This document shows, piece after piece, positions 34,952 to 43,672 of a stretch of 64,000 nucleotides of DNA; position 1 is the stretch's first letter, and the number at the start of each line of letters is the position of its first letter. The DNA is taken from the NCBI RefSeq assembly GCF_003202285.1, contig NZ_MASW01000006.1, forward strand, positions 496,001 through 560,000. Direction: 5' to 3'. The notes under the pieces were generated by a model. That model saw only the letters and a list, made by a program, of their open reading frames with translations, did no database searches and was not told the origin of the DNA. Source of the stretch: Prauserella muralis (GTDB taxonomy: Bacteria; Actinomycetota; Actinomycetes; Mycobacteriales; Pseudonocardiaceae). The translations under genes and the position numbers were made by a program.

Positions 34952-36307
34952 CTACCCGCGAACGATCGCCAGGACCTCGTCGGTGAGCGCCTTGACCGCG
35001 GCGTCGTCGGGCGCCTCCACGTTGAGCCGCAGCAGCGGTTCGGTGTTGGAGGCCCGCAGGTTGAACCAGCCGCGCTCGCCGAGGTCGACGGTGAGACCGT
35101 CCAGCTCGTCGATGCTGACGCCGCTGCGGCCCTGGAAGGCCTCCTTCACGGCGGCCTGCCGCGCGACCTGGTCGTCGACGGTGGAGTTGATCTCCCCGGA
35201 CGCGGCGTAGCGGCTGTACTCCCTGGTCAGCTCCGACAGCGGGCCGTCCTGCTCACCGAGCGCGGCCAGCACGTGCAGTGCGGCGAGCATCCCGGTGTCG
35301 GCGCGCCAGAAGTCGCGGAAGTAGTAGTGCGCGGAGTGCTCGCCGCCGAAGATCGCGCCGGTCTCGGCCATCTTCGCCTTGATGAACGAGTGCCCCACCC
35401 GCGTGCGCACCGCGCTGCCGCCGTGCTCGGTGACGATCTCCGGCACCGCCTTGGACGTGATCAGGTTGTGGATGACGGTGCCGCCCGGCTCCTTGGCCAG
35501 CTCACGCACGGCCACCAGCGCGGTGACGGTGCTGGGCGAGACCGGGTCGCCGTTCTCGTCCACCACGAAGCAGCGGTCGGCGTCGCCGTCGAAGGCCAGG
35601 CCCAGGTCGGCGCCGACCTCCCGCACCTTCGCCTGCAGGTCCACCAGGTTGGCCGGGTCCAGCGGGTTGGCCTCGTGGTTGGGGAAGCTCCCGTCGAGCT
35701 CGAAGTACAGCGGCACAAGGTCGATCGGCAACGGCTCGAACACCGTCGGCACCGTGTGCCCGGCCATGCCGTTGCCCGCGTCGACCACGACCTTGAGCGG
35801 CCTGCTGCCGGACAGGTCGACCAGCGACCGCAGGTGGGCGGCGTAGTCGGCGAGCACGTCGCGCTCGACGACGCTGCCCGCCTGACCGGCGAACTCCGGC
35901 ACGCCCTGCTCCACCGTGTCGCGGATCTCGGCGAGGCCGGAGTCCTGGCCCACCGGGGCGGCACCCGCCCTGCACAGCTTGATGCCGTTGTACTGGGCGG
36001 GGTTGTGGCTCGCGGTGAACATGGCCCCGGGCATGCCGAGCTTGCCCGAGGCGAAGTACAGCTCGTCAGTGCTGGCCAGGCCGATCGACACGACGTCGAG
36101 CCCCTGCGAGGTCACGCCCTCGGCGAACGCGGCGGCGAGCCCGGGGGACGAGTCGCGCATGTCGTGCCCGATGACCACCGACGGCGAGTCCGGCTTGATC
36201 AGCAGCGCGAACGCCGCTCCGAAGTCGGCGACCAGGCCGGCATTGAGCTGCTCGCCGACGACGCCACGGATGTCGTAGGCCTTCACGATGCCCGACAGGT
36301 CTGACAC
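34952..36307 (-). CDS. manB: Phosphomannomutase/phosphoglucomutase ManB
   Basis: Alpha-D-phosphohexomutase of 451 residues, converting mannose-6-P to mannose-1-P (and often glucose-P) for GDP-mannose. The phosphoserine loop is FTASHNPAQYNGIK (Ser100), the metal loop is DGDADR (240-245), the sugar-binding loop is GGEHSAHYYFRD and the phosphate-binding loop is RASNTEPLLRLNVEA. It is colinear with M. tuberculosis ManB (Rv3257c), with the same neighbours. It starts with GTG 36307 and lies 92 bases upstream of the Trm112 gene, probably first in a manB-Trm112-SIS-manA run that makes mannose precursors for PIM, lipomannan and glycoproteins. Confidence 0.95.
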   Translation of the reverse strand: MSDLSGIVKAYDIRGVVGEQLNAGLVADFGAAFALLIKPDSPSVVIGHDMRDSSPGLAAAFAEGVTSQGLDVVSIGLASTDELYFASGKLGMPGAMFTASHNPAQYNGIKLCRAGAAPVGQDSGLAEIRDTVEQGVPEFAGQAGSVVERDVLADYAAHLRSLVDLSGSRPLKVVVDAGNGMAGHTVPTVFEPLPIDLVPLYFELDGSFPNHEANPLDPANLVDLQAKVREVGADLGLAFDGDADRCFVVDENGDPVSPSTVTALVAVRELAKEPGGTVIHNLITSKAVPEIVTEHGGSAVRTRVGHSFIKAKMAETGAIFGGEHSAHYYFRDFWRADTGMLAALHVLAALGEQDGPLSELTREYSRYAASGEINSTVDDQVARQAAVKEAFQGRSGVSIDELDGLTVDLGERGWFNLRASNTEPLLRLNVEAPDDAAVKALTDEVLAIVRG

Positions 36308-36401
36308 GCCTCTCCCCGATCGTTGCGCTGATGCCCTGCCCCCAGGGCCTCAGCTCACTTCAGCTCACGTCGCCGGGAAGCCTACCCACTCTGGGTGGTC
36401 G

Positions 36402-36758
36402 TCAGGCGCGGCCGGGCAGAACCCGCAGATGTCCTCGCCTGCCGGAGGGTCCTTCGGGCTGCTCAGGCGGGGTCGCGGGTCGGTCGGAGCGGCCCGCCTC
36501 GCGCACGGCCTCGGCCAGCGCGGTCAGTTCGTCGCCGGAGGGCTCGGGTGCGGAGAAGTCGCCCTCGTGCCGCACGACCTCCCAGCCCCTCGGGACCGTC
36601 AACCGGAGCGCGTGCGCCTCGCAGAGGTCGTAGGAGTGCGGCTCGGAGGCGGTCGCCAGCGGGCCGACCACGGCCGTGGAGTCGCTGTAGGCGTAGGTGA
36701 GCGTGGCGACCGCGGGCTCGAGGCAGCCCGTCCGCGAACACTTCCGTACGCTCCGCAC
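36402..36758 (-). CDS. DUF3499-family protein (Rv3258c homologue)
   Basis: A 118-residue small protein, homologous to M. tuberculosis Rv3258c. Conserved marks are RKCSRTGCLEPAVATLTYAY, DSTAVVGPLATASEPHSYDL, CEAHALRLTVPRGWEVVRHE and a variable acidic tail. The Cys pairs CSRTGC and the C-E-A-H motif look like a treble-clef or zinc-ribbon metal site. No function is established. I chose GTG 36758 because conservation starts there; GTG 36767 is possible. It lies upstream of manB on the same strand with 94 bases between and is divergent from the metallopeptidase-like gene. Confidence 0.85.
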   Translation of the reverse strand: MRSVRKCSRTGCLEPAVATLTYAYSDSTAVVGPLATASEPHSYDLCEAHALRLTVPRGWEVVRHEGDFSAPEPSGDELTALAEAVREAGRSDRPATPPEQPEGPSGRRGHLRVLPGRA

Positions 36759-36849
36759 GCCAGGCACGATAGCCGGTCCGGGCGCGACCACGCCGGAGAC
36801 ACACCGGAACCCGGGGCCGGTGCGAACGCGTACCCTTCCCCACGTGGCA

Positions 36850-37311
36850 ATGGCTCGGAGTTCGCGACAGCGACGGCGGATTCGCCGAGACCGGCACGGG
36901 CGCGGTCTGCGCGGTCCGCTGTACCCGGCGACGCTGCCTGCCGCGGCCAGCCGCGCCGAGAAGTTCGACGCGCTCGTGCTCGACGCGCTGGAGCCGATCG
37001 AGGCCCGCTGGCGGCACGAGCTGACCAGGCTCGACGTCGCCGTGGACGACGTGCCCGAGGTCCGCGAGGAGCTGCCTCCCGCCCAGGCCGACGGCGTGCT
37101 GCACGACGGGTCCGTGCCGCTGTCCCGGCTGGTGCCCGCCGGCGTGGACAGGGCAGGGCTGCCCACCAGGGCGCGCATCGTGCTGTACCGCCGCCCGCTC
37201 GAGGCGCGCGCGAAGGATCCGGCAGAGCTGGCCGACCTGGTGCACGACGTGCTCGTCGAGCAGGTCGCGATCTACCTGGGCGTCGAGCCCGACATCATCG
37301 ACGGCGAGTGA
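36850..37311 (+). CDS. Metallopeptidase-family (zincin-like, DUF1025) protein
   Basis: A 153-residue protein homologous to M. tuberculosis Rv3259 and annotated in actinobacteria as metallopeptidase family. It begins with a strongly basic stretch (RSSRQRRRIRRDRHGRGLRG), then a zincin-like fold. Where functional relatives carry H-E-x-x-H, this protein reads VHDVLVEQVAIYLGVEP, so the motif is degenerate (H-D-x-x-x-E-Q) and peptidase activity is doubtful. It is convergent with the TetR gene, overlapping its end by 17 bases, and divergent from DUF3499. ATG 36850 is used; GTG 36844 adds two residues. Confidence 0.75.
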   Translation: MARSSRQRRRIRRDRHGRGLRGPLYPATLPAAASRAEKFDALVLDALEPIEARWRHELTRLDVAVDDVPEVREELPPAQADGVLHDGSVPLSRLVPAGVDRAGLPTRARIVLYRRPLEARAKDPAELADLVHDVLVEQVAIYLGVEPDIIDGE

Positions 37312-38083
37312 CTCCCCGCTCGATGCCGTCGAGCAGGCTGGCGAGGCCGAACGCGAACAGGTCGGCGTTGCTCTCGGTCGCGGCGCGCTCGTAGCCGCCT
37401 TCGCGCCGGACCCGCGCCATGGCCGGGTGCGCGCGCTCGTCGAAGAACCGGTCCCAGTACGACTCGCGGGCCGCCCACCAGGCCTCGTGCGACTCGCCCG
37501 TCACCTGCTCGGCCTGGTCGCTCTCGGCCTCCCTGCGGGCCGCGGCGTCGACGAACGTGGCCACCGCACCCGCCGCGTCCACCAGTTGCCGGGCGGACAG
37601 CCCGGCTCCGGAGAGGGCCGACAGCAGGTACTCGTGGACGGCGAGCACGCCGGGCCCGAGCGGCGGGCGCACGAGCGAGACCTGCCACAGCCAGGGGTGC
37701 CGCCGGTGGACCTCCCGCGCCCGGTGCGCGTAGAGCTCGACCTGCTGCCGCCAGTCGCCGGTGCGCGGCTCGTCCGGGCCCGGCAGCGCGCATTCCAGCA
37801 GCACCTGGTCGACCATGAGGTCGATCAGCTCCGCCTTGCCGGGCAGGTAGGTGTAGAGCGACATCGTGCCCGAGCCGAGCTCGTCGGCGACGCGGCTCAT
37901 CGACATCGCGGGCAGGCCCTCGGTGTCGGCGACGGCGATCGCGGCGCGCACGATGGCGTCCACGGAGAGCCGGGGCTTGCGGCCCCGCGGCGTCCTGTCC
38001 GTGCCGGCGGGTTCGGCGTGCGCCCGCCACAGCAACGCCATGGTCCGCTCGGGATGCCCGCCTCCGCTGCGCTCGACCGCCAC
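37295..38083 (-). CDS. TetR/AcrR-family transcriptional regulator
   Basis: A 262-residue TetR-type repressor. The DNA-binding domain spans about 38-90 (KPRLSVDAIVRAAIAVADTE, then MSMSRVADELGSGTMSLYTY, LPGKAELIDLM). The C-terminal ligand domain (PWLWQVSLVRPPLGPGVLAV, SGAGLSARQLVDAAG) resembles the TetR_C subgroup often found with efflux pumps. The nearest gene on its strand is the glycosyltransferase, whose stop lies 17 bases upstream of the GTG at 38083, so it could be cotranscribed. A 14-bp palindrome in that junction is a candidate operator. The inducer is unknown. Confidence 0.88.
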   Translation of the reverse strand: MAVERSGGGHPERTMALLWRAHAEPAGTDRTPRGRKPRLSVDAIVRAAIAVADTEGLPAMSMSRVADELGSGTMSLYTYLPGKAELIDLMVDQVLLECALPGPDEPRTGDWRQQVELYAHRAREVHRRHPWLWQVSLVRPPLGPGVLAVHEYLLSALSGAGLSARQLVDAAGAVATFVDAAARREAESDQAEQVTGESHEAWWAARESYWDRFFDERAHPAMARVRREGGYERAATESNADLFAFGLASLLDGIERGVTRRR

Positions 38084-38099
38084 CCTGCCGATCCTACAT

Positions 38100-41000
38100 T
38101 CACGTATGGCGTACGCCATTGTGTTGCCTGCCGGGAATGGCGGTGAGCACGGTGAACAGCAGGGCCGCGACCTGCCCGAGCAGCAGCACGTTGTGCAGCG
38201 TCGGCGAGTACTCCACGGTGACCTCCGACTGGCGGGGCGGCACCGACACGGCCACCTGGTGCCCCCAGGCGGGCACGATCGGCACCCGCTCACCGTTCAC
38301 GGTCGCTGCCCAGCCCGGCTCCTGCTCGGCCGCCAGCACCAGCAGCCTGCCGTCGGGCCCGTCGGAGACCCGCACGCGCACCTCCGGCAGCCGCGCGTCG
38401 ACCGCGGCCACCGCCGCGCCGCCCATCAGCTCACCGCTGGGCGGCTGCCCGCTCACCGCACGCCGGGCCTGCTCCGGCGACACCAGGGCCACCGGCGCCG
38501 AGGCGGGGGTCAGCCGCAGCACGGTGCGGCCGTCGGTGGTCGGCGGCGCGCCGGTGACGAGGTCGGCCGCGGCCTGCCGCAGGTGCTGCCCGTCCTCGCC
38601 GGGTGGCAGCACCACGAAGAGGACCCCGGCCGCGGCGGCCGAGGTCACGGCTTCGCGCGAGCCGCCGAGCAGCGCGGCCCGCCAGCGGTCCAGCCGCTCG
38701 GCGGCGCCCTCCACGGGGGGCAGGGCGTCGTCGCCGTAGCGGGGCAGCCTGCCGCCGGTCATGCGCACCGGCTCACCTCGCTCACCGAGCACCAGCACGT
38801 AGCGCCCCGTGGTGGACAGCTCCTCGCTGAGCGACGAGGCCAGCCGCCAGCCTCCGCCCGGCTGCAGCGGGCCCTCGCGGCCCGCCGCCACTCCGCTCGC
38901 GGCGAGCCCCAGCACCAGTGCCACACCGCCGACGGCCCCGAGCCGGGCCAGCGGCACCGGCACCGGCCTGCGGCCCGGCACGCAGGTGCCGAGCACCACG
39001 GCCAGCAGGCCCGCGCCGGCCACGAGCAGCCCGGCCCCGGCGAAACCCTGCTCCGGAGCGCCACCGCGCAGCGGTTCGACCGGCACCAGGCGCTGCACGA
39101 CGACGGCGGCGACACCGAGCGCGAACACGGCCAGCCCGGGCACGATCCGCACGGTCGGCCGGGTGACGGCGGCGACGAGCGCCGCCACGACCACGGCGAG
39201 GCCCACGGGCAGGGCACCCGCGCCACCGGGATCGAGCCCGGCGAGCTGCGTACCGGACGGCAGCGCCGAGGCGGGCCCGGCGAGCCCGTGCAGGACGAGC
39301 GCGGGATGGGTGAACAGGGTCGGCAGCCACGGCAGCAGCAGCATCAGTGGCAGGAACACGACGATGGCCACGGCCGGGACCCCCCGGGCCGGCCGGTGCT
39401 GGGGCGGCGGCAGCACGACGAAGCCGACGACCAGCGCGACCAGCCCCAGCGCGTGTGTCAGCGGGGAGAACGCGCCGATCACCGCCAGCGTCAGCGCGCA
39501 CAGCACGCTGGTGCTCAGCCAGCGAGCGTCGGCACGGGTGAGCACCGCGACGATCCCGGCGATCAACGCGGGCAGCAGGATGTGCACCACCACGACCCCG
39601 ACGCGGCCCTGCGCCGCCGCGGCCGTGGCGGCGGGCAGCAGCGCGTACGCCGCCGCGGCACCCGCCCTGATCCACCGGTCCACCCGCAGCCGCCGCGTGG
39701 CCGCGTAGGCGACGAGCGCGGCCAGCGGCACGTCCCCGACGAGCAGCAGCGCCACCAGGGCGTCCGGTCCGCCGACCGGGGCGAACGGGGCACCGGCGAG
39801 GCCGAGCACGGCCAGCGCCACCGGCGTGGCGCCGCCGGTGCCGCCCGCGACGGCGTGCCACGTCTCCAGGTAGGTGGTCCACACCTCGCCGAGCCCGCCG
39901 ACCGGCAGCAGGGCGCCGCCCGCGAGGTCGAGACCGAGCCGCGAGCCGTTGACGACGAGGCCGAGCGCGGTGAGCACCACGAGCAGGATCACGGGCGGCG
40001 CGAACACGGTCGCCGCGAGAATCCGCCGCCTGCTGACCTCGACGAACACGAGTTCCCGCTCGGCGGTCGCGGCTCGCCTTCCCGGCGAGGGCCGCGCGGG
40101 GGTCTCCGGCGCGGCCACCGGGGGTTGCTCGCTCTCCGGCGGCCCGGTCTCGGCCTGTTCCGGCAGGGACACCGCGACCACCTCGGCGGGCCTGCGCAAC
40201 CCGGGCCCGCGCCCGCGCAGCGACCGCAGCGCACCCGCGGGCAACGCGTCCGGGCCGACCGGGCGCTGCCGCTGGTAGCGAGCCTCCGGCGGCACCCACG
40301 CGCTCGGCTCGTCGGCGGCCTCGGGCAGCCTGCCCAGTGCCGCCTCGCTGGCGACCCGCCTGCGCACCAGGTGCACCACGCCGTCGCGCAGCGCCTCCCG
40401 CATCCGGGTCAGCCTCCCGGTGACGAGCCCGCGCACCGAGCCGGTGTGCGGCCGCGCCGCCCGCGCCGCCCGCAGGTCGGCCCTCCCGCTGCCCAGCAGG
40501 TAGCCGAGCGCGGCGAACTCGGCGCCCGCACGCGTGGTGGCGCGCAGCAGGCCGAAGCCGAGCCCGCGCAGCAGGCACAGCAGCGCCAGCCTCGGTACGC
40601 CCAGGACGTAGGAGACGGTGGAGCAGTTGGCCAGGAACGTGCGCAGGCCGTGCCTGCGGTCGGCGGCGGCGACGGAGCCGGGCACCGCCTCGGCGCCGCG
40701 CTGCCCCGTGCCGACGGCCCGCACGTGCCGCAGCCGGGCCGACGGCACGCACAGCACGAAGCGGCCCGAGGCGTTGACGCGCCAGCCGAAGTCGATGTCC
40801 TCCCGCAGCAGGGGGATGCCCTCGTCGAAACCGCCGAGCTCCTCCCAGGTCGCGCGGTCGACGAGCGAGCCCGCGCTGGGCATCGCGAGCACCTCGGTGC
40901 TCTGCTCGGGGGAGCCGTCGTCGCCGAGCCCGCGCGGGACGGCGGGCCTGCGGTGCCCCGACGCGTCGGTCGTGAGGCCCGCCTCGACGACGAGGCGGGG

Positions 41001-41444
41001 GTCGGCCCAGTCGACGGCGAGCGGGCCGAGGACGGCGGCCGAGCGCGCGGTCTCGGCCGCGCGCAGCAGCAGGTCGAGACAGTCGGGTTCGGGCGCGGAG
41101 TCGTCGTGCAGCAACCAGAACCACCGGCCGGGGTCGCCCCAGCGCTCGGTGGCGTGCCCGACGGCGGCGGCGACCGCCGACGAGAAGCCGGTGCCGGCGC
41201 CCAGTGTGACGACACCGTCGAGGACGGGCGGGCCCGCGACGCCGTCAGGCGCCGCTGCCTCGGCCAGCAACCCGGGCGTGCCGTCGGTGGAACCGGTGTC
41301 GACGGCCAGCACGTGCCGCGGGCGGATGGTGCTGCGCCGCAACGCCGACAGCACCAGCGGCAGCCAGTCTTGCCCGTTGTGGCACACCAGGATCGCGAGA
41401 ACCGGCGCCGTCGTGACCGGCGGCGGCATGGGTGTCCGGGGCAA
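38100..41444 (-). CDS. Family 2 glycosyltransferase fused to large membrane domain
   Basis: A 1,114-residue protein in two parts. The N-terminal GT-A domain (about 1-290) has VLAILVCHNGQDWLPLVLSA, DTGSTDGTPGLL, LLHDDSAPEPD (nucleotide/metal site) and GGFDEGIPLLREDIDFGWRV (acceptor region, D-x-D/W-like), typical of rhamnosyl/galactofuranosyl-type GT2 enzymes. After a Pro/Glu-rich linker (about 440-490), about 12-14 hydrophobic spans and an external C-terminal domain (GWAATVNGERVPIVPAW) follow. This is probably a cell-wall or glycolipid transferase working at the membrane. The start TTG 41444 has GGAGAGG upstream; ATG 41429 is the alternative. A similar gene lies near whiB in other actinobacteria. 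Confidence 0.88.
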   Translation of the reverse strand: MPRTPMPPPVTTAPVLAILVCHNGQDWLPLVLSALRRSTIRPRHVLAVDTGSTDGTPGLLAEAAAPDGVAGPPVLDGVVTLGAGTGFSSAVAAAVGHATERWGDPGRWFWLLHDDSAPEPDCLDLLLRAAETARSAAVLGPLAVDWADPRLVVEAGLTTDASGHRRPAVPRGLGDDGSPEQSTEVLAMPSAGSLVDRATWEELGGFDEGIPLLREDIDFGWRVNASGRFVLCVPSARLRHVRAVGTGQRGAEAVPGSVAAADRRHGLRTFLANCSTVSYVLGVPRLALLCLLRGLGFGLLRATTRAGAEFAALGYLLGSGRADLRAARAARPHTGSVRGLVTGRLTRMREALRDGVVHLVRRRVASEAALGRLPEAADEPSAWVPPEARYQRQRPVGPDALPAGALRSLRGRGPGLRRPAEVVAVSLPEQAETGPPESEQPPVAAPETPARPSPGRRAATAERELVFVEVSRRRILAATVFAPPVILLVVLTALGLVVNGSRLGLDLAGGALLPVGGLGEVWTTYLETWHAVAGGTGGATPVALAVLGLAGAPFAPVGGPDALVALLLVGDVPLAALVAYAATRRLRVDRWIRAGAAAAYALLPAATAAAAQGRVGVVVVHILLPALIAGIVAVLTRADARWLSTSVLCALTLAVIGAFSPLTHALGLVALVVGFVVLPPPQHRPARGVPAVAIVVFLPLMLLLPWLPTLFTHPALVLHGLAGPASALPSGTQLAGLDPGGAGALPVGLAVVVAALVAAVTRPTVRIVPGLAVFALGVAAVVVQRLVPVEPLRGGAPEQGFAGAGLLVAGAGLLAVVLGTCVPGRRPVPVPLARLGAVGGVALVLGLAASGVAAGREGPLQPGGGWRLASSLSEELSTTGRYVLVLGERGEPVRMTGGRLPRYGDDALPPVEGAAERLDRWRAALLGGSREAVTSAAAAGVLFVVLPPGEDGQHLRQAAADLVTGAPPTTDGRTVLRLTPASAPVALVSPEQARRAVSGQPPSGELMGGAAVAAVDARLPEVRVRVSDGPDGRLLVLAAEQEPGWAATVNGERVPIVPAWGHQVAVSVPPRQSEVTVEYSPTLHNVLLLGQVAALLFTVLTAIPGRQHNGVRHT
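38106..38119. promoter_or_regulatory. Candidate TetR operator palindrome
   Basis: Perfect 14-bp palindrome ATGGCGTACGCCAT, located 23 bases upstream of the TetR start codon and inside the last codons of the glycosyltransferase gene. Its size and symmetry fit a TetR-family autoregulatory site. Confidence 0.5.
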
Positions 41445-41511
41445 GTACCTCTCCGTGGGTCGAGGGCGGTCGGGGTGCGCTCACCCTACGACGCGCCCTG
41501 TCCCCGGCCGG

Positions 41512-41796
41512 TCACACCGCGCGCTTCTTGAGCTTGCGCCGCTCCCGCTCGGACAGCCCGCCCCAAATGCCGAACCGTTCGTCGTGCGCCAGCGCGTACT
41601 CGAGGCAGTCGTCCTTGACCTCGCAGCCCTGGCAGATCCGCTTGGCCTCGCGCGTGGAGCCACCCTTCTCCGGGAAGAAGGCCTCGGGATCGGTCTGCGC
41701 GCACAGGGCGCGCTCCTGCCATTCCTGTTCGTCGGTCACGTCCAGCAGATCGGTGAGAACGCCCAGACTCTCGTCCGGGTGCCCACCCCAATCCAT
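41512..41796 (-). CDS. whiB: WhiB-family redox-sensing regulator (WhiB2/WhmD-like)
   Basis: A 94-residue WhiB-like protein with an iron-sulfur cluster held by Cys32, Cys55, Cys58 and Cys64 (ALCAQTDPEAFFPEKGGST, ICQGCEVKDDCLEYA). The Gly turn is GIWGGLSERER and the tail is basic (RRKLKKRAV). It is closest to WhiB2/WhmD/WhiB of mycobacteria and Streptomyces, which act with sigma factor partners on septation and division genes. ATG 41796 is chosen for GGGGG six bases upstream; GTG 41841 would extend it in frame. Its position after the Rv3259-like region matches whiB2 (Rv3260c), separated here by the TetR and glycosyltransferase genes. Confidence 0.93.
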   Translation of the reverse strand: MDWGGHPDESLGVLTDLLDVTDEQEWQERALCAQTDPEAFFPEKGGSTREAKRICQGCEVKDDCLEYALAHDERFGIWGGLSERERRKLKKRAV

Positions 41797-42110
41797 GACG
41801 TGCCCCCATTCCCTTCCACTACTAGTGTCTAACCGCACGTCCGCCTCCTCGCTCTCACGCACTCCCAGGCTGGCGGTTGCGATGTCCTTCCTCTGCCCCC
41901 CTGTTCAGACAGCGAATGACATCAATGTGATTACACCCGTGTAGTGCAGCCAGGTCAAGCTGAGTCGCAAGGTTGGGGGATACTTCGAACGACTCGCGCA
42001 AGCGGACACGCCGAGAACATGGCCACGACCTCATACGGATCTGACACCGGGGCACATCGGAGGAGAAGGCGGGGCCACACGATCGGGGAGCGATAGGACA
42101 GACTGGGCGC
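41797..42110. promoter_or_regulatory. Divergent control region of whiB and the site-2 protease gene
   Basis: About 310 bases of lower GC without a gene. It includes the inverted repeat TACAC-CC-GTGTA at 41932-41943, about 136 bases upstream of the whiB start, which could bind a regulator. whiB2-type promoters are typically complex, but I cannot assign elements here. Confidence 0.4.
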
Positions 42111-42890
42111 GTGCAACGATCAGTGGTCCGCCCGAGCCTGCTCTTCTACGTGATCCTCGCCGTCACCATCGGTGGCGGGCTGCTGGCGGCTTTCGTGCCA
42201 CCGGTGGACCTCGTCACCGGCGGCCGCGACATCGCAGGCACGCTCGGCGTCGTCCTGCTCGTACTCGGCGGCTGGGCCCTCTCGCTCACGCTGCACGAGT
42301 TCGGCCACGCGTTTGTCGCCTACAGGGGTGGCGACCACGAGGTGGCGAGCAAGGGCTATCTCGCGCTCGACATCCGCCGCTACACCGACCCGGTGCTGTC
42401 GCTGGTGCTGCCGCTGATCATCCTCGCCATCGGCGGCATCCCGCTGCCCGGCGGTGCGGTGTGGATCAACCGGTGGGCGCTGCGCTCGCGCGCCGTGTCG
42501 TCCTGGGTGTCGCTGGCGGGCCCGCTGAGCAACCTCGCCATCGGCATCGCGCTGACACTGGTGGCCGGGCTCGTGGAGATGCCGTTCGGGCTGGCCGTGG
42601 GCCTGGCCTACCTGGCGTCGCTGCAGATCCTGGCCTTCGTCATCAACATCCTGCCGGTGCCGGGCCTCGACGGCTACGGCGCGGTCGAGCCGTACCTGTC
42701 CCCGCAGGCCCGCGAGTTCGGCGCCAAGGCCCGGCCGTGGGCCCCGCTGGTGCTGTTCGCGCTCATCCTGGCCGTGCCCGGGTTCGCGCAGATCCTGTGG
42801 GACATCACTGACACGCTGTTCGGCGCCATCGGCGGCGACGAGTACCTGGCGGGCGTCGGCCAGTACGCGTTCATGTTCTGGCGCTACTGA
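42111..42890 (+). CDS. Site-2 protease (M50) family membrane metalloprotease
   Basis: A 259-residue intramembrane zinc protease of the M50 family. It shows a TM with LTLHEFGHAFVAY (His62, Glu63, His66) and the second metal motif NILPVPGLDGYGAVEPYL (Asp187), flanked by 5-6 spans. No PDZ or CBS domain is present. Such enzymes cleave membrane-bound anti-sigma factors or signal peptides. GTG 42111 starts the frame. It is divergent from whiB and overlaps the convergent 260-residue gene by 7 bases. Its substrate is unknown. Confidence 0.9.
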   Translation: MQRSVVRPSLLFYVILAVTIGGGLLAAFVPPVDLVTGGRDIAGTLGVVLLVLGGWALSLTLHEFGHAFVAYRGGDHEVASKGYLALDIRRYTDPVLSLVLPLIILAIGGIPLPGGAVWINRWALRSRAVSSWVSLAGPLSNLAIGIALTLVAGLVEMPFGLAVGLAYLASLQILAFVINILPVPGLDGYGAVEPYLSPQAREFGAKARPWAPLVLFALILAVPGFAQILWDITDTLFGAIGGDEYLAGVGQYAFMFWRY

Positions 42891-43666
42891 GCCTTCGTCC
42901 TCGCGAGCCAGACACCCGCGCGCTGGGTCACCCGTTTGAGCCCGGACCGCTCGCCGAGGTAGTCGCCGACCATGCCGACCACCGGCAGCATGCCCATGGC
43001 GCGGTGGTAGAACCGGCCGCTCGGCCGCTTCTCCAGCTCGTCGGTGACGGCGAGCAGGGAACGGCCGAGCCGCCACAGCGTGCGGGCGGCCGCCTTGAGC
43101 GTCACCTTCCCGTGTCGTTTCGAGGCCGCCGACAGGTCTTCGGTGAGTTCCTCGGTCCGTGCGTCCTCGGCGGCCTCGTCGTGTCCCGCGAAGCGCCCCT
43201 CGGCCAGCGCCGGGTCGATCTCGCGGCCGAACAACACCCAGGCCAGCAGCCGGACGCGGTCACCGGTGCCGGTGACGCCGTGTTCGCCCGCGATGGCGCA
43301 CAGCAGCAGCCCCTGCGACGCGGCGCCGAGCGTGTCCTGGATCGGCAGCCGGTCGGCCAGCGCGCCGCCGAGCCCGGGCACCGCCGTGAGCAGCGAGGTG
43401 AACCGGCCGACCCGGTTGACCCACCACGTCGTGCGCTCTGCGGTGTCCATGGCGGCCCAGGCGTCGGTCCCCGGCACGCGCACCGAGCGCAGGGCCGCGA
43501 GCAGCTTGTCGCGCCGCCTCGGCTCGATGCCCGAGGTGTCCTGCGGCCCCGCGGCGATGAGGCCGAACGGATCGGCCTCCCGCAGCGCGTCGACCATCGG
43601 CCCCGCCGCGCGCACGAACGGCCTGAGCACGGCGACGACCTGGCGGTCGGAGATGGACTCGGCCAT
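42884..43666 (-). CDS. Conserved protein of unknown function (260 aa)
   Basis: I do not recognise this family. The protein starts MAESISDRQVVAVLRPFVRA and is mostly helical. Amphipathic segments with conserved-looking stretches include LGAASQGLLLCAIAGEHGV, RVRLLAWVLFGREID and GMLPVVGMVGDYLGERSGLK. It could be a peripheral membrane protein because the C-terminal half has weak hydrophobic helices and many Lys/Arg. It is a single gene beside the Rv1171-like membrane protein (6 bases apart) and mshB on the same strand, suggesting a three-gene run, but that gives no function. Confidence 0.7.
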   Translation of the reverse strand: MAESISDRQVVAVLRPFVRAAGPMVDALREADPFGLIAAGPQDTSGIEPRRRDKLLAALRSVRVPGTDAWAAMDTAERTTWWVNRVGRFTSLLTAVPGLGGALADRLPIQDTLGAASQGLLLCAIAGEHGVTGTGDRVRLLAWVLFGREIDPALAEGRFAGHDEAAEDARTEELTEDLSAASKRHGKVTLKAAARTLWRLGRSLLAVTDELEKRPSGRFYHRAMGMLPVVGMVGDYLGERSGLKRVTQRAGVWLARTKAQ

Positions 43667-43672
43667 CGTCGC

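Noticed and set aside
37866..41531. Plus-strand open frame of over 1,200 codons opposite the glycosyltransferase
   Set aside because: GC-rich antisense shadow dominated by Arg, Gly, Gln and His; the minus-strand frame has clear GT2 motifs and membrane spans.
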